Assembly: GCF_047303175.1 (NCBI RefSeq)
Contig: NZ_CP138945.1
Reading direction: 5' to 3' (one strand)
Source: Prochlorococcus_E sp000760215
Lineage (GTDB): Bacteria; Cyanobacteriota; Cyanobacteriia; PCC-6307; Cyanobiaceae
Length of the DNA stretch: 64,000 bases
The position numbers were made by a program, and so were the translations under genes. Positions 1-9,887 of the stretch are shown here, in pieces. Within the stretch, counting starts at the first letter, position 1. Every line of letters begins with the position of its first letter. The notes beneath the pieces were generated by a model. The model saw nothing but the letters and a program-made list of their open reading frames with translations. It searched no databases and was not told the DNA's origin.

Positions 1-470
1 TACTTAAGGAAGACATTAACATCATTTTAGCCTTCTCTGATATAGGAAGTTCTGCATTGGCTAAAAGAGATTATCCGGAATTGATAAATTCTATATTTAC
101 ATTTAAAGAGTTATTGCTTCCTATCAATACTAATATGACAAATAAAATTATTATAGCAGTATCACCACAACCGTTTGAATATGAGCAATTTGAATCGTTA
201 TGTACTGATACTAAGTTGACTATTATAATGCTAAATGGACGCTTGGAGGAGACAGCAATTGGCGTAGGATATGTTGGCCGAGAAAGAAGGATTGGATTTA
301 TTAGATCATGGCATATAGCATTTTGGATAGAACCATTTAGACTTGGGGCTATTTACAAACAATATAATAGCGAATGGAATGTCTTTAAATATACTAAACT
401 AGGCTATATCTTTTGTGAATCCTTTTCACAAAAGCCAGATAATGATTTGATTACCAACTGTTTGACTTAA
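1..470 (+). CDS. DUF1995-family protein, 5' end outside window
   Basis: The reading frame is open from the first complete codon at base 3, so the gene enters from the left edge. A TTG at 57 could be mistaken for the start, but the upstream codons continue the same domain (EDINIILAFSDIGSSALAKRD). The visible part is about 155 residues and ends in a TAA at 468-470. Its resemblance to the cyanobacterial and plastid DUF1995 family is from recognition of the conserved run around SALAKRDYPEL. The molecular role is unknown. dacB follows 9 bases later on the same strand, so the two may be cotranscribed. Confidence 0.7.
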   Translation, partial: LKEDINIILAFSDIGSSALAKRDYPELINSIFTFKELLLPINTNMTNKIIIAVSPQPFEYEQFESLCTDTKLTIIMLNGRLEETAIGVGYVGRERRIGFIRSWHIAFWIEPFRLGAIYKQYNSEWNVFKYTKLGYIFCESFSQKPDNDLITNCLT

Positions 471-479
471 CTGAGTAAT

Positions 480-1751
480 ATGATTATCAAAGGAAAATAT
501 AAATTACTTATAAGTGCTATTTTTGCTTTAATTTTCTCAAGCTACTTACTACCTAACCTACGTCCAGCTTTTCATAAACTTAGTACTTCTTATGGTTTTA
601 TTAGAAATAGACTTGTAAAAAAAGAATTTAAGATGAATATATGCCTCAATCTAACTAATAAAATTACTAAGATTATTGATTTAAATTACTTAACTACAAG
701 CATTACCATATTAGATCCAGACGACTCTATAATTGTTGATATCAATGGCAATGAATTACGTATACCTGCTTCTAATCAAAAGATTTTTACCACAGCATTC
801 TCATTAGCAAAACTTGGACCAAGGCACTCATTAACTACAACTTTATACAAGAATAGAGATGGGTTTTATGAACTAATAGGAAGTGGAGACCCAGATTTAA
901 ACTTAAATGATATAACTACCATCACATCTAAAATTTCTGAAAATCCATTCTTTTCACATACAAGGCCTTATTTGGTTATTTATGAGGAACCAGAAAAATC
1001 ATGGTGGCCAGAAAGTTGGTCTTTAACAGATAGGCAGGAAGATTATGGAGCTCCTATCTCACGTTTAGCTATATCAAGCAATGCAACTGATTATGCCATA
1101 AATGATCCTTTGACAAAATTTGTTAGTTCTACAAATAGTTTACTTGTAGATAACAATATTTTTATTGATATAATTACTAAGGATTATATTAAATTTAATA
1201 ATAATAATAATAATAATAGAAAAATTCTATACACAAAAAATTCCGCACCACTTTATATGTTGCTAAATTTGGCTAATTCAGAGAGCCATAATTTCACAAG
1301 CGAGGTTTTACTTAGGAATACATCTAATTCATGGTATCCTTCAATATCATCCGATAGATTATATAATTGGTTAATTAATATTGGAGTTGATAAAGACCAT
1401 GTAAATATCTTTGATGGTAGTGGTCTATCTCGTCGAAACAGAGCAACAACTAGATCAATAACTTATGTTCTTTCTTATATGCAGAAACATAAATATAGTA
1501 ATTACTTTATTTCATCTATGTCTCTACTTGGTTATAGAGGTACCCTTAAGGATTATTATAAAACATCACTTATAAATTCCAAGTTCCTAGGAAAGTCAGG
1601 AACTCTAAATGGAGTCAGGTCTTTATCTGGTTACCTTTATACACCTAATGGTATACGAATAGTTAGCATAATTCAGAATGATCAAAATTATAATGAGTCA
1701 CTTTTTTCTGATATTCTTTCTGAGGTTTATAAGGAGCAAAATTGTTTATAG
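480..1751 (+). CDS. dacB: D-alanyl-D-alanine carboxypeptidase, PBP4/S13 family
   Basis: This is a penicillin-binding protein of the DacB class, which removes or cuts D-Ala in periplasmic peptidoglycan. All three active-site motifs are present: SxxK as SNQK at residues 98-101, SxN as SHN at 269-271, and KTG as KSG at 372-374. A hydrophobic stretch at residues 9-25 looks like an uncleaved signal or membrane anchor. The length of 423 aa is normal for the family. A run of seven Asn codons (AAT repeat, 1197-1217) lies in a loop between motifs. The 3' end overlaps the convergent coaD by 6 bases. The ATG start lies 9 bases after the preceding stop. Confidence 0.9.
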   Translation: MIIKGKYKLLISAIFALIFSSYLLPNLRPAFHKLSTSYGFIRNRLVKKEFKMNICLNLTNKITKIIDLNYLTTSITILDPDDSIIVDINGNELRIPASNQKIFTTAFSLAKLGPRHSLTTTLYKNRDGFYELIGSGDPDLNLNDITTITSKISENPFFSHTRPYLVIYEEPEKSWWPESWSLTDRQEDYGAPISRLAISSNATDYAINDPLTKFVSSTNSLLVDNNIFIDIITKDYIKFNNNNNNNRKILYTKNSAPLYMLLNLANSESHNFTSEVLLRNTSNSWYPSISSDRLYNWLINIGVDKDHVNIFDGSGLSRRNRATTRSITYVLSYMQKHKYSNYFISSMSLLGYRGTLKDYYKTSLINSKFLGKSGTLNGVRSLSGYLYTPNGIRIVSIIQNDQNYNESLFSDILSEVYKEQNCL

Positions 1752-2234
1752 GCTTTTTTTGTTTTTCACTATATTATATAAATCTTTTGCAATTATTTCT
1801 GGAACCATATGATCAACCCTTCCTCCAAATAAGGCTACTTCTTTAACAACAGAGCTACTTAAAAAACTGTGATGTGCTTCAGTAGCAAGAAATATTGTTT
1901 CAATTGATCTATCTAAGGATCTATTAGTATGTGATATCTGTAATTCATATTCAAAATCACTCATTGCTCTTAGGCCTCTAAGAATTAAATCAACATTATT
2001 TTTTCTAGCACAATCAACAGTTAATCCTTTGTAAGCAATTACTTCTATAGACTTGAGCTCTTTTGTTGCATGTTTAATGTGTTCTATGCGCCTATTAATA
2101 GTGAAAGTCGATTGTTTATTAGGATTCTCAAGAACAGCGATAATTACTTTGTCGCAAAGCTGGGATGCTCTATGGACAAGGTCAAGATGTCCAAATGTTA
2201 GAGGATCGAAACTACCAGGATAGAGAATTTGCAT
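1746..2234 (-). CDS. coaD: phosphopantetheine adenylyltransferase
   Basis: CoaD transfers AMP from ATP to 4'-phosphopantetheine to give dephospho-CoA, the penultimate step of coenzyme A synthesis in the cytosol. The nucleotidyltransferase T/HxGH signature is present as TFGH at residues 13-16, after the conserved YPGSFDP start. The second signature, FLSSSVVKEVA, lies near residues 130-140. The length of 162 aa matches the family. Its ATG at 2232-2234 is divergent from the flavin reductase gene, and its stop overlaps the end of dacB by 6 bases. Confidence 0.95.
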   Translation of the reverse strand: MQILYPGSFDPLTFGHLDLVHRASQLCDKVIIAVLENPNKQSTFTINRRIEHIKHATKELKSIEVIAYKGLTVDCARKNNVDLILRGLRAMSDFEYELQISHTNRSLDRSIETIFLATEAHHSFLSSSVVKEVALFGGRVDHMVPEIIAKDLYNIVKNKKSL

Positions 2235-2300
2235 GAATTAAATCCTATGTTGATCTTATTTTGATTAAGTGATTACATTTAAGAGAGCGAATCATTGTTT

Positions 2301-2783
2301 ATGCCACTCGATTTAGATGCAAAGAAGGTTCTCCTTAGAAAGATACCTCACGGACTCTTCATTTGTACTGTCCGTGAAGGGGACGAAATTAATGGTTTTA
2401 CAGCTAGCTGGGTAACGCAAGGCTCCTTTACACCGCCTCTTGTCGTAATGGCAGTTCGATCTGAAGGCTCAAGTCATGGAATTATTAAAAGGACAAATAA
2501 TTTCTGTCTTAATTTCCTTCGATCAGATCAAAAAGACCTTGCAGCTGTGTTTTTTAAACCTCAGCAAGGCTTAGGGGGGCGGTTTGAGTCAACTTCCTAT
2601 ACGTTAGGGGAAGTAGGTCTACCTATACTTACTGATGCTATAGGAGGCGTGGAATGTAAGGTCATAGGTGCTATTGAACATGGTGACCATACAGTTTTTG
2701 CAGGAGAAGTAATATCTGCTGTACTGCACAAGGATTCAGACTCTCTAAATTTAGCTTCTACTGGATGGACCTACGGGGGGTGA
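2301..2783 (+). CDS. flavin reductase-like FMN-binding protein
   Basis: A small (160 aa) split-barrel flavin reductase domain protein. The family binds FMN and is the same fold as the C-terminal reductase module of cyanobacterial flavodiiron proteins. Visible family features are the ASWVTQGSFTPPLVVMAVR segment (about residues 35-54) and the HGDHTVFAGEV segment near the C-terminus. An in-frame TTG at 2295 would add two residues, but the ATG at 2301 is preferred. uvrC starts 7 bases after the stop, so the two are probably cotranscribed. The physiological partner and substrate are not evident. Confidence 0.8.
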   Translation: MPLDLDAKKVLLRKIPHGLFICTVREGDEINGFTASWVTQGSFTPPLVVMAVRSEGSSHGIIKRTNNFCLNFLRSDQKDLAAVFFKPQQGLGGRFESTSYTLGEVGLPILTDAIGGVECKVIGAIEHGDHTVFAGEVISAVLHKDSDSLNLASTGWTYGG

Positions 2784-2790
2784 AAATACT

Positions 2791-4713
2791 TTGACATCTA
2801 AATTAGATAATTTATCACTTATAAATAATCAAGTAAGACTAAAAAGAATATTAGGAAGTATTCCTTCTTTGCCAGGATGCTATTTAATGAAGGATAATAA
2901 TGACAGGTTTTTATATATTGGAAAGTCTAAGAATTTAAGAGCTAGGGTTAGATCATATTTTAAAGATAATAACTCACTCTCAGCAAGAATTTCTTTAATG
3001 GTAAGGCAAGTCTATGACATCGAATTTATAGTTACTGATACAGAGACCGAATCTCTTACTTTAGAATCTAATCTAATTAAGCAGAACCAGCCATATTTCA
3101 ATATATTGTTAAAGGATGATAAAAAATATCCATACTTATGCATTACTTGGAGCGAATTATATCCTAGGATATTTATCACTAGAAGAAGAAGAAATAGAAA
3201 TATAAAAGACAAGTATTTTGGACCTTATGTAGATGTTAACAACTTGCGAAATATGTTATATATAGTCAAGAAGATCTTACCAGTAAGACAGAGATTAAGA
3301 CCTTTATATAAAGATAAAACTTGTCTCAACTATTCTATAGGCATATGCCCTGGAGTCTGTCAGGAATTGATAACTTCCGAGGACTATCGGAAAACAATTA
3401 AAAAAGTAGAAATGATTTTTCAAGGTAGAACTAAAGAGCTTAAAGATATACTTTTAGAGAAAATGTATAAACACTCTGAGTTGTTAGAATACGAGAAATC
3501 CCTATTTATTAAAAAACAGATAGAAGCTATAAACAAAATAACTGAGTCTCAGAAAATGATTGATCCAGATTCATTAGTTAATAGGGATGTAATAGCACTA
3601 TATGGCAATGATTCAATTAATTGCATTCAGTTATTTCAAATTAGATCAGGTAAGATTATAGGGAGAATTGCATATACCTTAGATTCTCATAATTATACAC
3701 CTGATGTTATTATAGAAAATGTAATAATAGAACATTATTCTCAGTTATCTTCAATAGAAGTACCTTCTGAGATTATTATAGAATATCAAGTTAAAGAACC
3801 CGAAGTTATAGAACAATGGTTAACTGAAATAAGAAAAAGACAAGTTAAATTATTTTGTCCTATTAGAAGCTCTAAGAAGAAATTAGTTGAATTAGTAAAA
3901 AAGAATGCACAGCTTGAGCTAAATAAAATATGCCAAGGCAAAGAGAAAACCATCTCTTCCTTAGAAAATTTGGCAGAATTATTGGATCTTCCTTTCCCTC
4001 CTAAAAGGATTGAGGGTTATGATATAAGTCATCTACAAGGAAGTAATGCTGTTGGATCTCAAGTTGTTTTTATAGATGGAATACCAGCTAAACATCATTA
4101 TAGAAAATATACCATTAAAGATACAGAAATAAAGATAGGTCATAGTGATGACTATAAAGCAATTTATGAAGTAATAACAAGACGTTTTAGAAAATGGTCC
4201 TTATACAAATCTCAAGGTATAGATATTAATTTACTTCGAGATAAGAAGTCATCTGTTTTTAATCCCTTGATTGCTCAGGATTTCCCTGATCTTATTATGA
4301 TAGATGGAGGGAAAGGGCAGCTTAATTCAGCCTTAAAAGCTTTAAGAGAATTACAATTAGATTCTGATATAAACATTTGTTCTTTAGCTAAAAAAAATGA
4401 AGAAGTTTTTCTACCAGGTATTAATCATTCTCTAGATTGTGATCAGGAAGATACTGGTTTATACTTGTTGAGAAGGCTAAGAGACGAAGCTCATAGGTTT
4501 GCACTGGCTTTTCACAGAAATAAAAGATCTAACGATTTAAAAAGGTCTGATCTAAGTGATATAGAAGGAATTGGTCCGAAAAGAATCAAAACTCTTTTAT
4601 CTCATTTTAATTCAGTTCAGGCAATACGAATGGCTAGAAAAGAGCAGATAGCATTGGTACCAGGTGTAGGAAAAGAATTGGCATATAATATATGGAGATA
4701 TTTCAATAAGTAA
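2791..4713 (+). CDS. uvrC: UvrABC system protein C
   Basis: UvrC makes both incisions during nucleotide excision repair. Domains in order: the GIY-YIG endonuclease (GCY at 29-31, YIG at 42-44), a UVR coiled segment near 205-245 that contacts UvrB, an RNase H-like second nuclease domain whose start is marked by EGYDISHLQG, and a C-terminal helix-hairpin-helix pair (IEGIGPKRIKTLL and LVPGVGKELA). The length of 640 aa is typical. The start is a TTG; it is chosen because it places the usual 25 or so residues before the GIY-YIG motif, and the next Met lies inside that domain. Confidence 0.95.
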   Translation: MTSKLDNLSLINNQVRLKRILGSIPSLPGCYLMKDNNDRFLYIGKSKNLRARVRSYFKDNNSLSARISLMVRQVYDIEFIVTDTETESLTLESNLIKQNQPYFNILLKDDKKYPYLCITWSELYPRIFITRRRRNRNIKDKYFGPYVDVNNLRNMLYIVKKILPVRQRLRPLYKDKTCLNYSIGICPGVCQELITSEDYRKTIKKVEMIFQGRTKELKDILLEKMYKHSELLEYEKSLFIKKQIEAINKITESQKMIDPDSLVNRDVIALYGNDSINCIQLFQIRSGKIIGRIAYTLDSHNYTPDVIIENVIIEHYSQLSSIEVPSEIIIEYQVKEPEVIEQWLTEIRKRQVKLFCPIRSSKKKLVELVKKNAQLELNKICQGKEKTISSLENLAELLDLPFPPKRIEGYDISHLQGSNAVGSQVVFIDGIPAKHHYRKYTIKDTEIKIGHSDDYKAIYEVITRRFRKWSLYKSQGIDINLLRDKKSSVFNPLIAQDFPDLIMIDGGKGQLNSALKALRELQLDSDINICSLAKKNEEVFLPGINHSLDCDQEDTGLYLLRRLRDEAHRFALAFHRNKRSNDLKRSDLSDIEGIGPKRIKTLLSHFNSVQAIRMARKEQIALVPGVGKELAYNIWRYFNK

Positions 4714-4830
4714 CTAAGTATATTTACAATAATTATTCAAATATATGCACAAAGACCATGTCGTAAATATATAATATACTTATAAAGACAATTCTCTTTG
4801 CTTTGCTAAATTAAAGCATATTAATATTAT

Positions 4831-5391
4831 ATGAATTTACCACCAGAGGCATATTTATGGTTTAAGTCACTCCACATCATAGGTGTGGTTGTCTGGTTTG
4901 CAGGACTCTTTTATCTTGTAAGGCTTTTTATTTATCATGTAGAAACTAATGAATATGATAATAAGATAAAGGATGCCTTTGATAATCAATATTCTTTAAT
5001 GGAAAGACGGTTGGCAAATATTATTACTACACCAGGTATGGTATTGACAATATCAATGGCGATAGGTTTATTAGTATTACAGCCTTCATTCTTATATGAA
5101 AGGTGGTTGCAAATCAAGTTGATATTTGTCTCCTTTTTACTTATTTATCATATTTATTGTTACAGAATTATGAATTCTTTATCTAATAATCAGTGTAAAA
5201 TGACTGGAAGACAATTAAGAATATTAAATGAATTGCCTACTATATTTTTAGTTATCGTCGTTTTACTTGTAGTCTTTAAAAATAGCTTTCCCACCAATGC
5301 TGCAACTTGGTTTGTATTTAGCCTTGTCTTATTTATGGCTGTATCTATACAACTATATGCCAGATACCGTAGATTAAGAAGCCAAGAATAA
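4831..5391 (+). CDS. hemJ: protoporphyrinogen IX oxidase, HemJ type
   Basis: HemJ is the membrane protoporphyrinogen oxidase used by most cyanobacteria in the common haem and chlorophyll branch. The diagnostic N-terminal block is present: SLHIIGVVVWFAGLFYLVR, with the haem-associated His at residue 15. Four hydrophobic segments are visible, at about 11-35, 62-80, 93-112 and 135-180 (the last possibly split), which fits the four-helix architecture. The length of 186 aa is normal. The gene follows uvrC after a 117-base gap that may hold its promoter, and a PHP phosphoesterase gene starts 9 bases downstream. Confidence 0.9.
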   Translation: MNLPPEAYLWFKSLHIIGVVVWFAGLFYLVRLFIYHVETNEYDNKIKDAFDNQYSLMERRLANIITTPGMVLTISMAIGLLVLQPSFLYERWLQIKLIFVSFLLIYHIYCYRIMNSLSNNQCKMTGRQLRILNELPTIFLVIVVLLVVFKNSFPTNAATWFVFSLVLFMAVSIQLYARYRRLRSQE

Positions 5392-5400
5392 AACAAATTA

Positions 5401-6054
5401 ATGATAAAAGAAAATATTTTAATTAAAGATGTACTTTCTAAAGTAGATATAGATAGTTGCCCTGAAAAAATAAATCTACATACTCACACTTTATGTAGTG
5501 ATGGTAGTCTTAACCCAATTGATTTATTAAAACAGGCTAATCAATTAGGCCTAGAACACTTAGCTATTACAGATCACCACACATTACATGCTCACCACAT
5601 AATAAATACTTGGTTGCACGATGCTCATATCGAATCTATTTCGACAAGACTTTGGACTGGAATAGAGATAAGTGCACTTCTGAATGGATGCCTAGTTCAC
5701 ATAATTGGATTGGATATTGATATTAATTCGAAATTTATTGAACCATATACTAAAGGAGAGGCAGTAACTGGTTCAGATCTTTTAGCCGTTAATGTTATTA
5801 AAGCCATCAAAAAATCAAATGGAATAAGCATTTTGGCTCATCCTGCTAGATATAGAAAAGATTATAAATTAATGATAGAGCAAGCTAATCTTTTAAATAT
5901 AGATGCCATTGAGGTTTGGTATGATTATGATTTTCTACCAATATGGATGCCTTCAGTACATATTTGTAAATTAATCAATAAGATTGTAGACTCCACAAGA
6001 TTATTAAAGTCTTGTGGAACTGATAGTCATGGCTATTCCTTGTTGGGAAGATAA
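5401..6054 (+). CDS. PHP-domain metal-dependent phosphoesterase
   Basis: PHP-family metallohydrolase related to the TrpH/RNase AM group. Metal ligands are visible in NLHTHT (His27, His29) with SDGS following, ITDHHT (Asp58, His59) and the C-terminal GTDSHG. The family hydrolyses phosphate esters, and some members act on nucleotides or RNA ends; the substrate here cannot be told from sequence. At 217 aa the protein is a little shorter than many homologues (about 280), mainly in the linker between motifs. It probably shares a transcript with hemJ, and its stop faces the convergent cobN 14 bases away. Confidence 0.8.
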   Translation: MIKENILIKDVLSKVDIDSCPEKINLHTHTLCSDGSLNPIDLLKQANQLGLEHLAITDHHTLHAHHIINTWLHDAHIESISTRLWTGIEISALLNGCLVHIIGLDIDINSKFIEPYTKGEAVTGSDLLAVNVIKAIKKSNGISILAHPARYRKDYKLMIEQANLLNIDAIEVWYDYDFLPIWMPSVHICKLINKIVDSTRLLKSCGTDSHGYSLLGR

Positions 6055-6068
6055 ACTATTTAGTACTC

Positions 6069-9000
6069 TTATAAATAATTATTTTGTTCAATATCTTTCT
6101 CTGATTCTATAATAAGAGACTTTATTTTTTCAATCTCATGCTCCTTTGCAGCCCACATATTTCTGTTATAAGCCTCAAGCAATCTTTCGGACATATCTCT
6201 TAGAACCCACGGATTTTCTCTTAGCAAGAAACCAGATGTCGATTTGTCACATAACCAAGTGCTCAACAGAGCTGAATAACACCAATCATCAACTGCTTCT
6301 GTGGTTGCATCATATGCAAATAAGTAATCCAGGCTAGCTGACATCTCAAAAGCTCCTTTATATCCATGTTCTTTCATTGCTTCTATCCATTTAGGGTTTA
6401 ATAACCTACTTCTCATTACCTTGTCTATTTCTCTACTGAGTTTGTGAACTCTAGGCCTGCTAAATCTTGAATTGTCTCCAAAATATATTTTAGGTGCTGA
6501 TCCTGAAAGTTCTTTGACTGCAGTGGATAGACCACCATGAAATTGATAATAATCATCTGAATCTAGTAAATCATGCTCTCTATTATCCTGACTGTGTAAG
6601 ACAACCTGTACCGTTTTCAAAATATTCTCTAAGTTAGATCTCTCTTTTGCAGGCTCTTTGCTGTCTTTATAATGCCATTGACTGGCTTCTAAGTAACAAT
6701 TAGCCAAGTCTTTTTTGTCTTCCCATGTCCCAAGATTTATTAGTTCTTGAAGTCCAGTGCCATAAGATTCAGGAGCTGAACCGAATACTCTGGAAAGAGA
6801 TTCGCCTTTTTTCTTTAGCGAAGCATAAGGGTTTAATTCATCTTCCTCTTCTAGATTTGCAATAAGAGAGTATGCTTTGTTGACTAATTCGACCAGGTGG
6901 GGGAATGCATCTCTAAATAATCCTGATATTCTAAGTGTTACATCTACACGTGGTCTGCAAAGTATATTTGATGGAATAATTTCTAATCCAATTATTTTGT
7001 GAGTCGTATAATCCCATAAAGGCTTTACTCCTATTAGAGCTAATAATTGGCAGATATCTTCCCCACCGTTCCTCATGGTAGATGTTGCCCATACAGACAA
7101 CGCCAAACTTTTAAGATTTGTCCCATTGTCTAATAAATAGAGTTCTAATATTTGTTCTGCACTTCTTCTGCCTAAATCCCATGCTGCTTCTGTTGGCACA
7201 CACCTTAAATCTATACTATAAAAATTCTTTCCAGTAGGCAATACCTCTATTTTGCCCCGAGTAGGTGAGCCAGATGCACCACTTGATATTCTTCTACCTT
7301 TAAATGATTGTAATAATGAATTCGTTTCTCTAGATGACGATTCTACTGTCCTAGGAATAATTATTTTCCTTAATTTATTGATGGTATCATTCTTGTTTGG
7401 GATTCTTATAAAGTGTACTAAACTGTCTATTATCTTTATCTCACTTTCTTTATGTAAATAATCCCTTAAATGATAGCTAACTATATATTGAGCTTGATTG
7501 TTTAGCCAGCTTATTAGATCACCTTTTATGTTAAATGATATATCTACTAAACCTTTCATTATAGTTATATCATTTAGTGATAGTTCTTCCGATTCTGTAT
7601 CTGACCATGGGTCAATATCTAAATCAAGATACTTTGCTAGTGATTGCGTCAAACCTTTATTATTTAATGTCGGAACTAGTGCAATAGATAGTATTAGCTC
7701 TTCTAGCTTTTCGATTGAAGGCAACTTACCAAAAATATGAAGCCCACATCTTATTTGTGTTTCTTTCAATTCACATAGGTAAGCATCAATTAAATTGTAT
7801 GAGGAATCAATTTCAGTATTCCTATTCCTAAATTCCTCGTTGGTTATAAAATTAATTAGATTATTCTCAGATATTAATTTGTCTATTTTATTTTTAAGTA
7901 TTGAAGACCTATGAGAGTCTAAAAGAAGAGATTCATTATATTCATCGAGTAAACTCTCAAGTTGTGATAACTCTTTCGTTAAACCTGCTCTCCCTAATGG
8001 TGGTGTTAAATGATCTATTATTACTGCATGAGTCCTTCTCTTTGCCTGAGATCCCTCACCTGGATCATTTACTATAAAAGGGTATAAATATGGCAAAGGT
8101 GGAATGATAGTTTGCGGGAAGCAACTATTACTTAAGCCAACACTTTTCCCTGGCAACCATTCTGCTGTACCATGTTTTCCCAGATGCATTATTACATTTG
8201 AATTGAATATTTTATGTATCCAAAAATATTGTGCCAGATATCTATGTGTTGGTGGGAGAGTTTGTGAATGTATATCTGATATATTATCTTCTGTATAACC
8301 TCTTGATGGTTGTATAAGAATAGCAATATTCCCTAATCTTATACCATGTATAGCAAAACCTTCTTGTTCTATATCATAGGCATCTTTTGGCTTGCCCCAA
8401 AATGACTCTACTTTATTCCTAGCCTCTTTATTAATACTATTCCAATAAAAGTTATATTGTTCTAAAGATAAATAATCTAAAGGAGGATTGTTTTTTGTTT
8501 CCTCAGAATTGGTCCTACCTTTAAGTATTAACTGCATTATTTCTTTACTGTATACTGGTATTCCAGTTTTACCAATATCATAACCACTATTGCTTAAATC
8601 TTTTAATATAGATAAAAGACTTGCTGGTGTATCCAGTCCAACTCCATTTGCTATCCGTCCATCCTTAATTGGATAGTTAGATAATATTATGCTAGCTTTT
8701 ACATCCTCTGGTTTTAAATTCTGAAGTATTATCCATGATTCAACTAAATTAATAATCCATTTTATATTTGTTTTATCAGATTTAAATTTATATATTGATG
8801 TGCTAATGTTTTTGTCACTTTTATAGTGTGATTTAAAAGCAGCTATTTTAGTTGTTATTCTGCCATCCAATTCTGGTAGAACTACTTGTAATGATAAGTC
8901 TATTGGGTCAAGTCCTCTTGTGGACTTTGTCCAAGATTCTTTTGACCTGTTTGATAATAATAGCTGAAATACTGGTATTCCTAAAATATCCCATATGAGC

Positions 9001-9812
9001 CCATCTCCTTTATTTGACTCATTCTTTAATGAAGAAAATGAAGTTGTTGTTAGAATACAACTTATGTTTTCTTTCTCAAATATCTTCTGAACCTTTAGTT
9101 GGATTGATTCGGTTTTAAGGCTTGAGACCCATAATGATCTTGGATTTAGCCCTTTTTTCTTTATCTCTTTTAGTATGTCATAAGCAAATTCAATATTTCC
9201 CGAATTTAATATTGACGTATAGAATATTACTCCAACTTTATATCCATTACAACTTTCCCAATTCCATTTTAGTGGATCATCTATTTTATTTACATAAATA
9301 TTATTGATATCTACATTATCTCCATTTAGTAATATCTTTATTGTCTTTAGAAATATACGCATATTATCTATACCACCGATTTTTAATAGTTTCCCGATTT
9401 TTGTTGTTAACTCAAAGGAAATATTGCTTATACTATTTAACTCTATTTCTTGCTCAGATGTACCTGATAATATTATCAACTTTCTATTATGAGATTGTGC
9501 CCAAGTGGACAGTTGTTGAAAACCATATGACCAGTCAGACCTGCCTCCCAAAAACCTAACAATAATTATTTTTGTTCTTTTTGCTGTATTAGAAAGGTAG
9601 TGGTCTATCTGTGCATTATTCCTTAGTAAAGCAATGTTAAGTGCTCTAATCTCACTTGATAATTCATGCTCATTCTCTTTTTCCAGTACATAAGACAATG
9701 TAGATATATCTGACTGTGCAGAAGTTAAGAACAGAACAGGAGCTTCTGGCTGCTCAATAAATGCTAAATTTTCATTAGGTTCTTCGCCTGGAAGATTTGC
9801 TACTCGATGCAT
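6069..9812 (-). CDS. cobN: cobaltochelatase subunit CobN
   Basis: The large subunit of the aerobic-type cobalt chelatase, which inserts cobalt into hydrogenobyrinate a,c-diamide. It is 1247 aa, as expected. Characteristic segments are visible: MHLGKHGTAEWLPGKSVGLS in the middle, RRTHAVIIDHLTPPL after it, and the C-terminal HGYKGAFEMSASLDYLFAYD run. It is homologous to magnesium chelatase subunit H, but gene context (metH here, cobU further on) and the motifs favour CobN. The small chelatase subunits are not in this window; in cyanobacteria ChlI and ChlD are thought to serve. The ATG start is clear. Confidence 0.93.
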   Translation of the reverse strand: MHRVANLPGEEPNENLAFIEQPEAPVLFLTSAQSDISTLSYVLEKENEHELSSEIRALNIALLRNNAQIDHYLSNTAKRTKIIIVRFLGGRSDWSYGFQQLSTWAQSHNRKLIILSGTSEQEIELNSISNISFELTTKIGKLLKIGGIDNMRIFLKTIKILLNGDNVDINNIYVNKIDDPLKWNWESCNGYKVGVIFYTSILNSGNIEFAYDILKEIKKKGLNPRSLWVSSLKTESIQLKVQKIFEKENISCILTTTSFSSLKNESNKGDGLIWDILGIPVFQLLLSNRSKESWTKSTRGLDPIDLSLQVVLPELDGRITTKIAAFKSHYKSDKNISTSIYKFKSDKTNIKWIINLVESWIILQNLKPEDVKASIILSNYPIKDGRIANGVGLDTPASLLSILKDLSNSGYDIGKTGIPVYSKEIMQLILKGRTNSEETKNNPPLDYLSLEQYNFYWNSINKEARNKVESFWGKPKDAYDIEQEGFAIHGIRLGNIAILIQPSRGYTEDNISDIHSQTLPPTHRYLAQYFWIHKIFNSNVIMHLGKHGTAEWLPGKSVGLSNSCFPQTIIPPLPYLYPFIVNDPGEGSQAKRRTHAVIIDHLTPPLGRAGLTKELSQLESLLDEYNESLLLDSHRSSILKNKIDKLISENNLINFITNEEFRNRNTEIDSSYNLIDAYLCELKETQIRCGLHIFGKLPSIEKLEELILSIALVPTLNNKGLTQSLAKYLDLDIDPWSDTESEELSLNDITIMKGLVDISFNIKGDLISWLNNQAQYIVSYHLRDYLHKESEIKIIDSLVHFIRIPNKNDTINKLRKIIIPRTVESSSRETNSLLQSFKGRRISSGASGSPTRGKIEVLPTGKNFYSIDLRCVPTEAAWDLGRRSAEQILELYLLDNGTNLKSLALSVWATSTMRNGGEDICQLLALIGVKPLWDYTTHKIIGLEIIPSNILCRPRVDVTLRISGLFRDAFPHLVELVNKAYSLIANLEEEDELNPYASLKKKGESLSRVFGSAPESYGTGLQELINLGTWEDKKDLANCYLEASQWHYKDSKEPAKERSNLENILKTVQVVLHSQDNREHDLLDSDDYYQFHGGLSTAVKELSGSAPKIYFGDNSRFSRPRVHKLSREIDKVMRSRLLNPKWIEAMKEHGYKGAFEMSASLDYLFAYDATTEAVDDWCYSALLSTWLCDKSTSGFLLRENPWVLRDMSERLLEAYNRNMWAAKEHEIEKIKSLIIESEKDIEQNNYL

Positions 9813-9887
9813 TGACCTATTATCTAACTTGATTTTCTATAAATGTGAGAACAAGTAAGAAAATGTTGATCTATAGCTACATCTCTT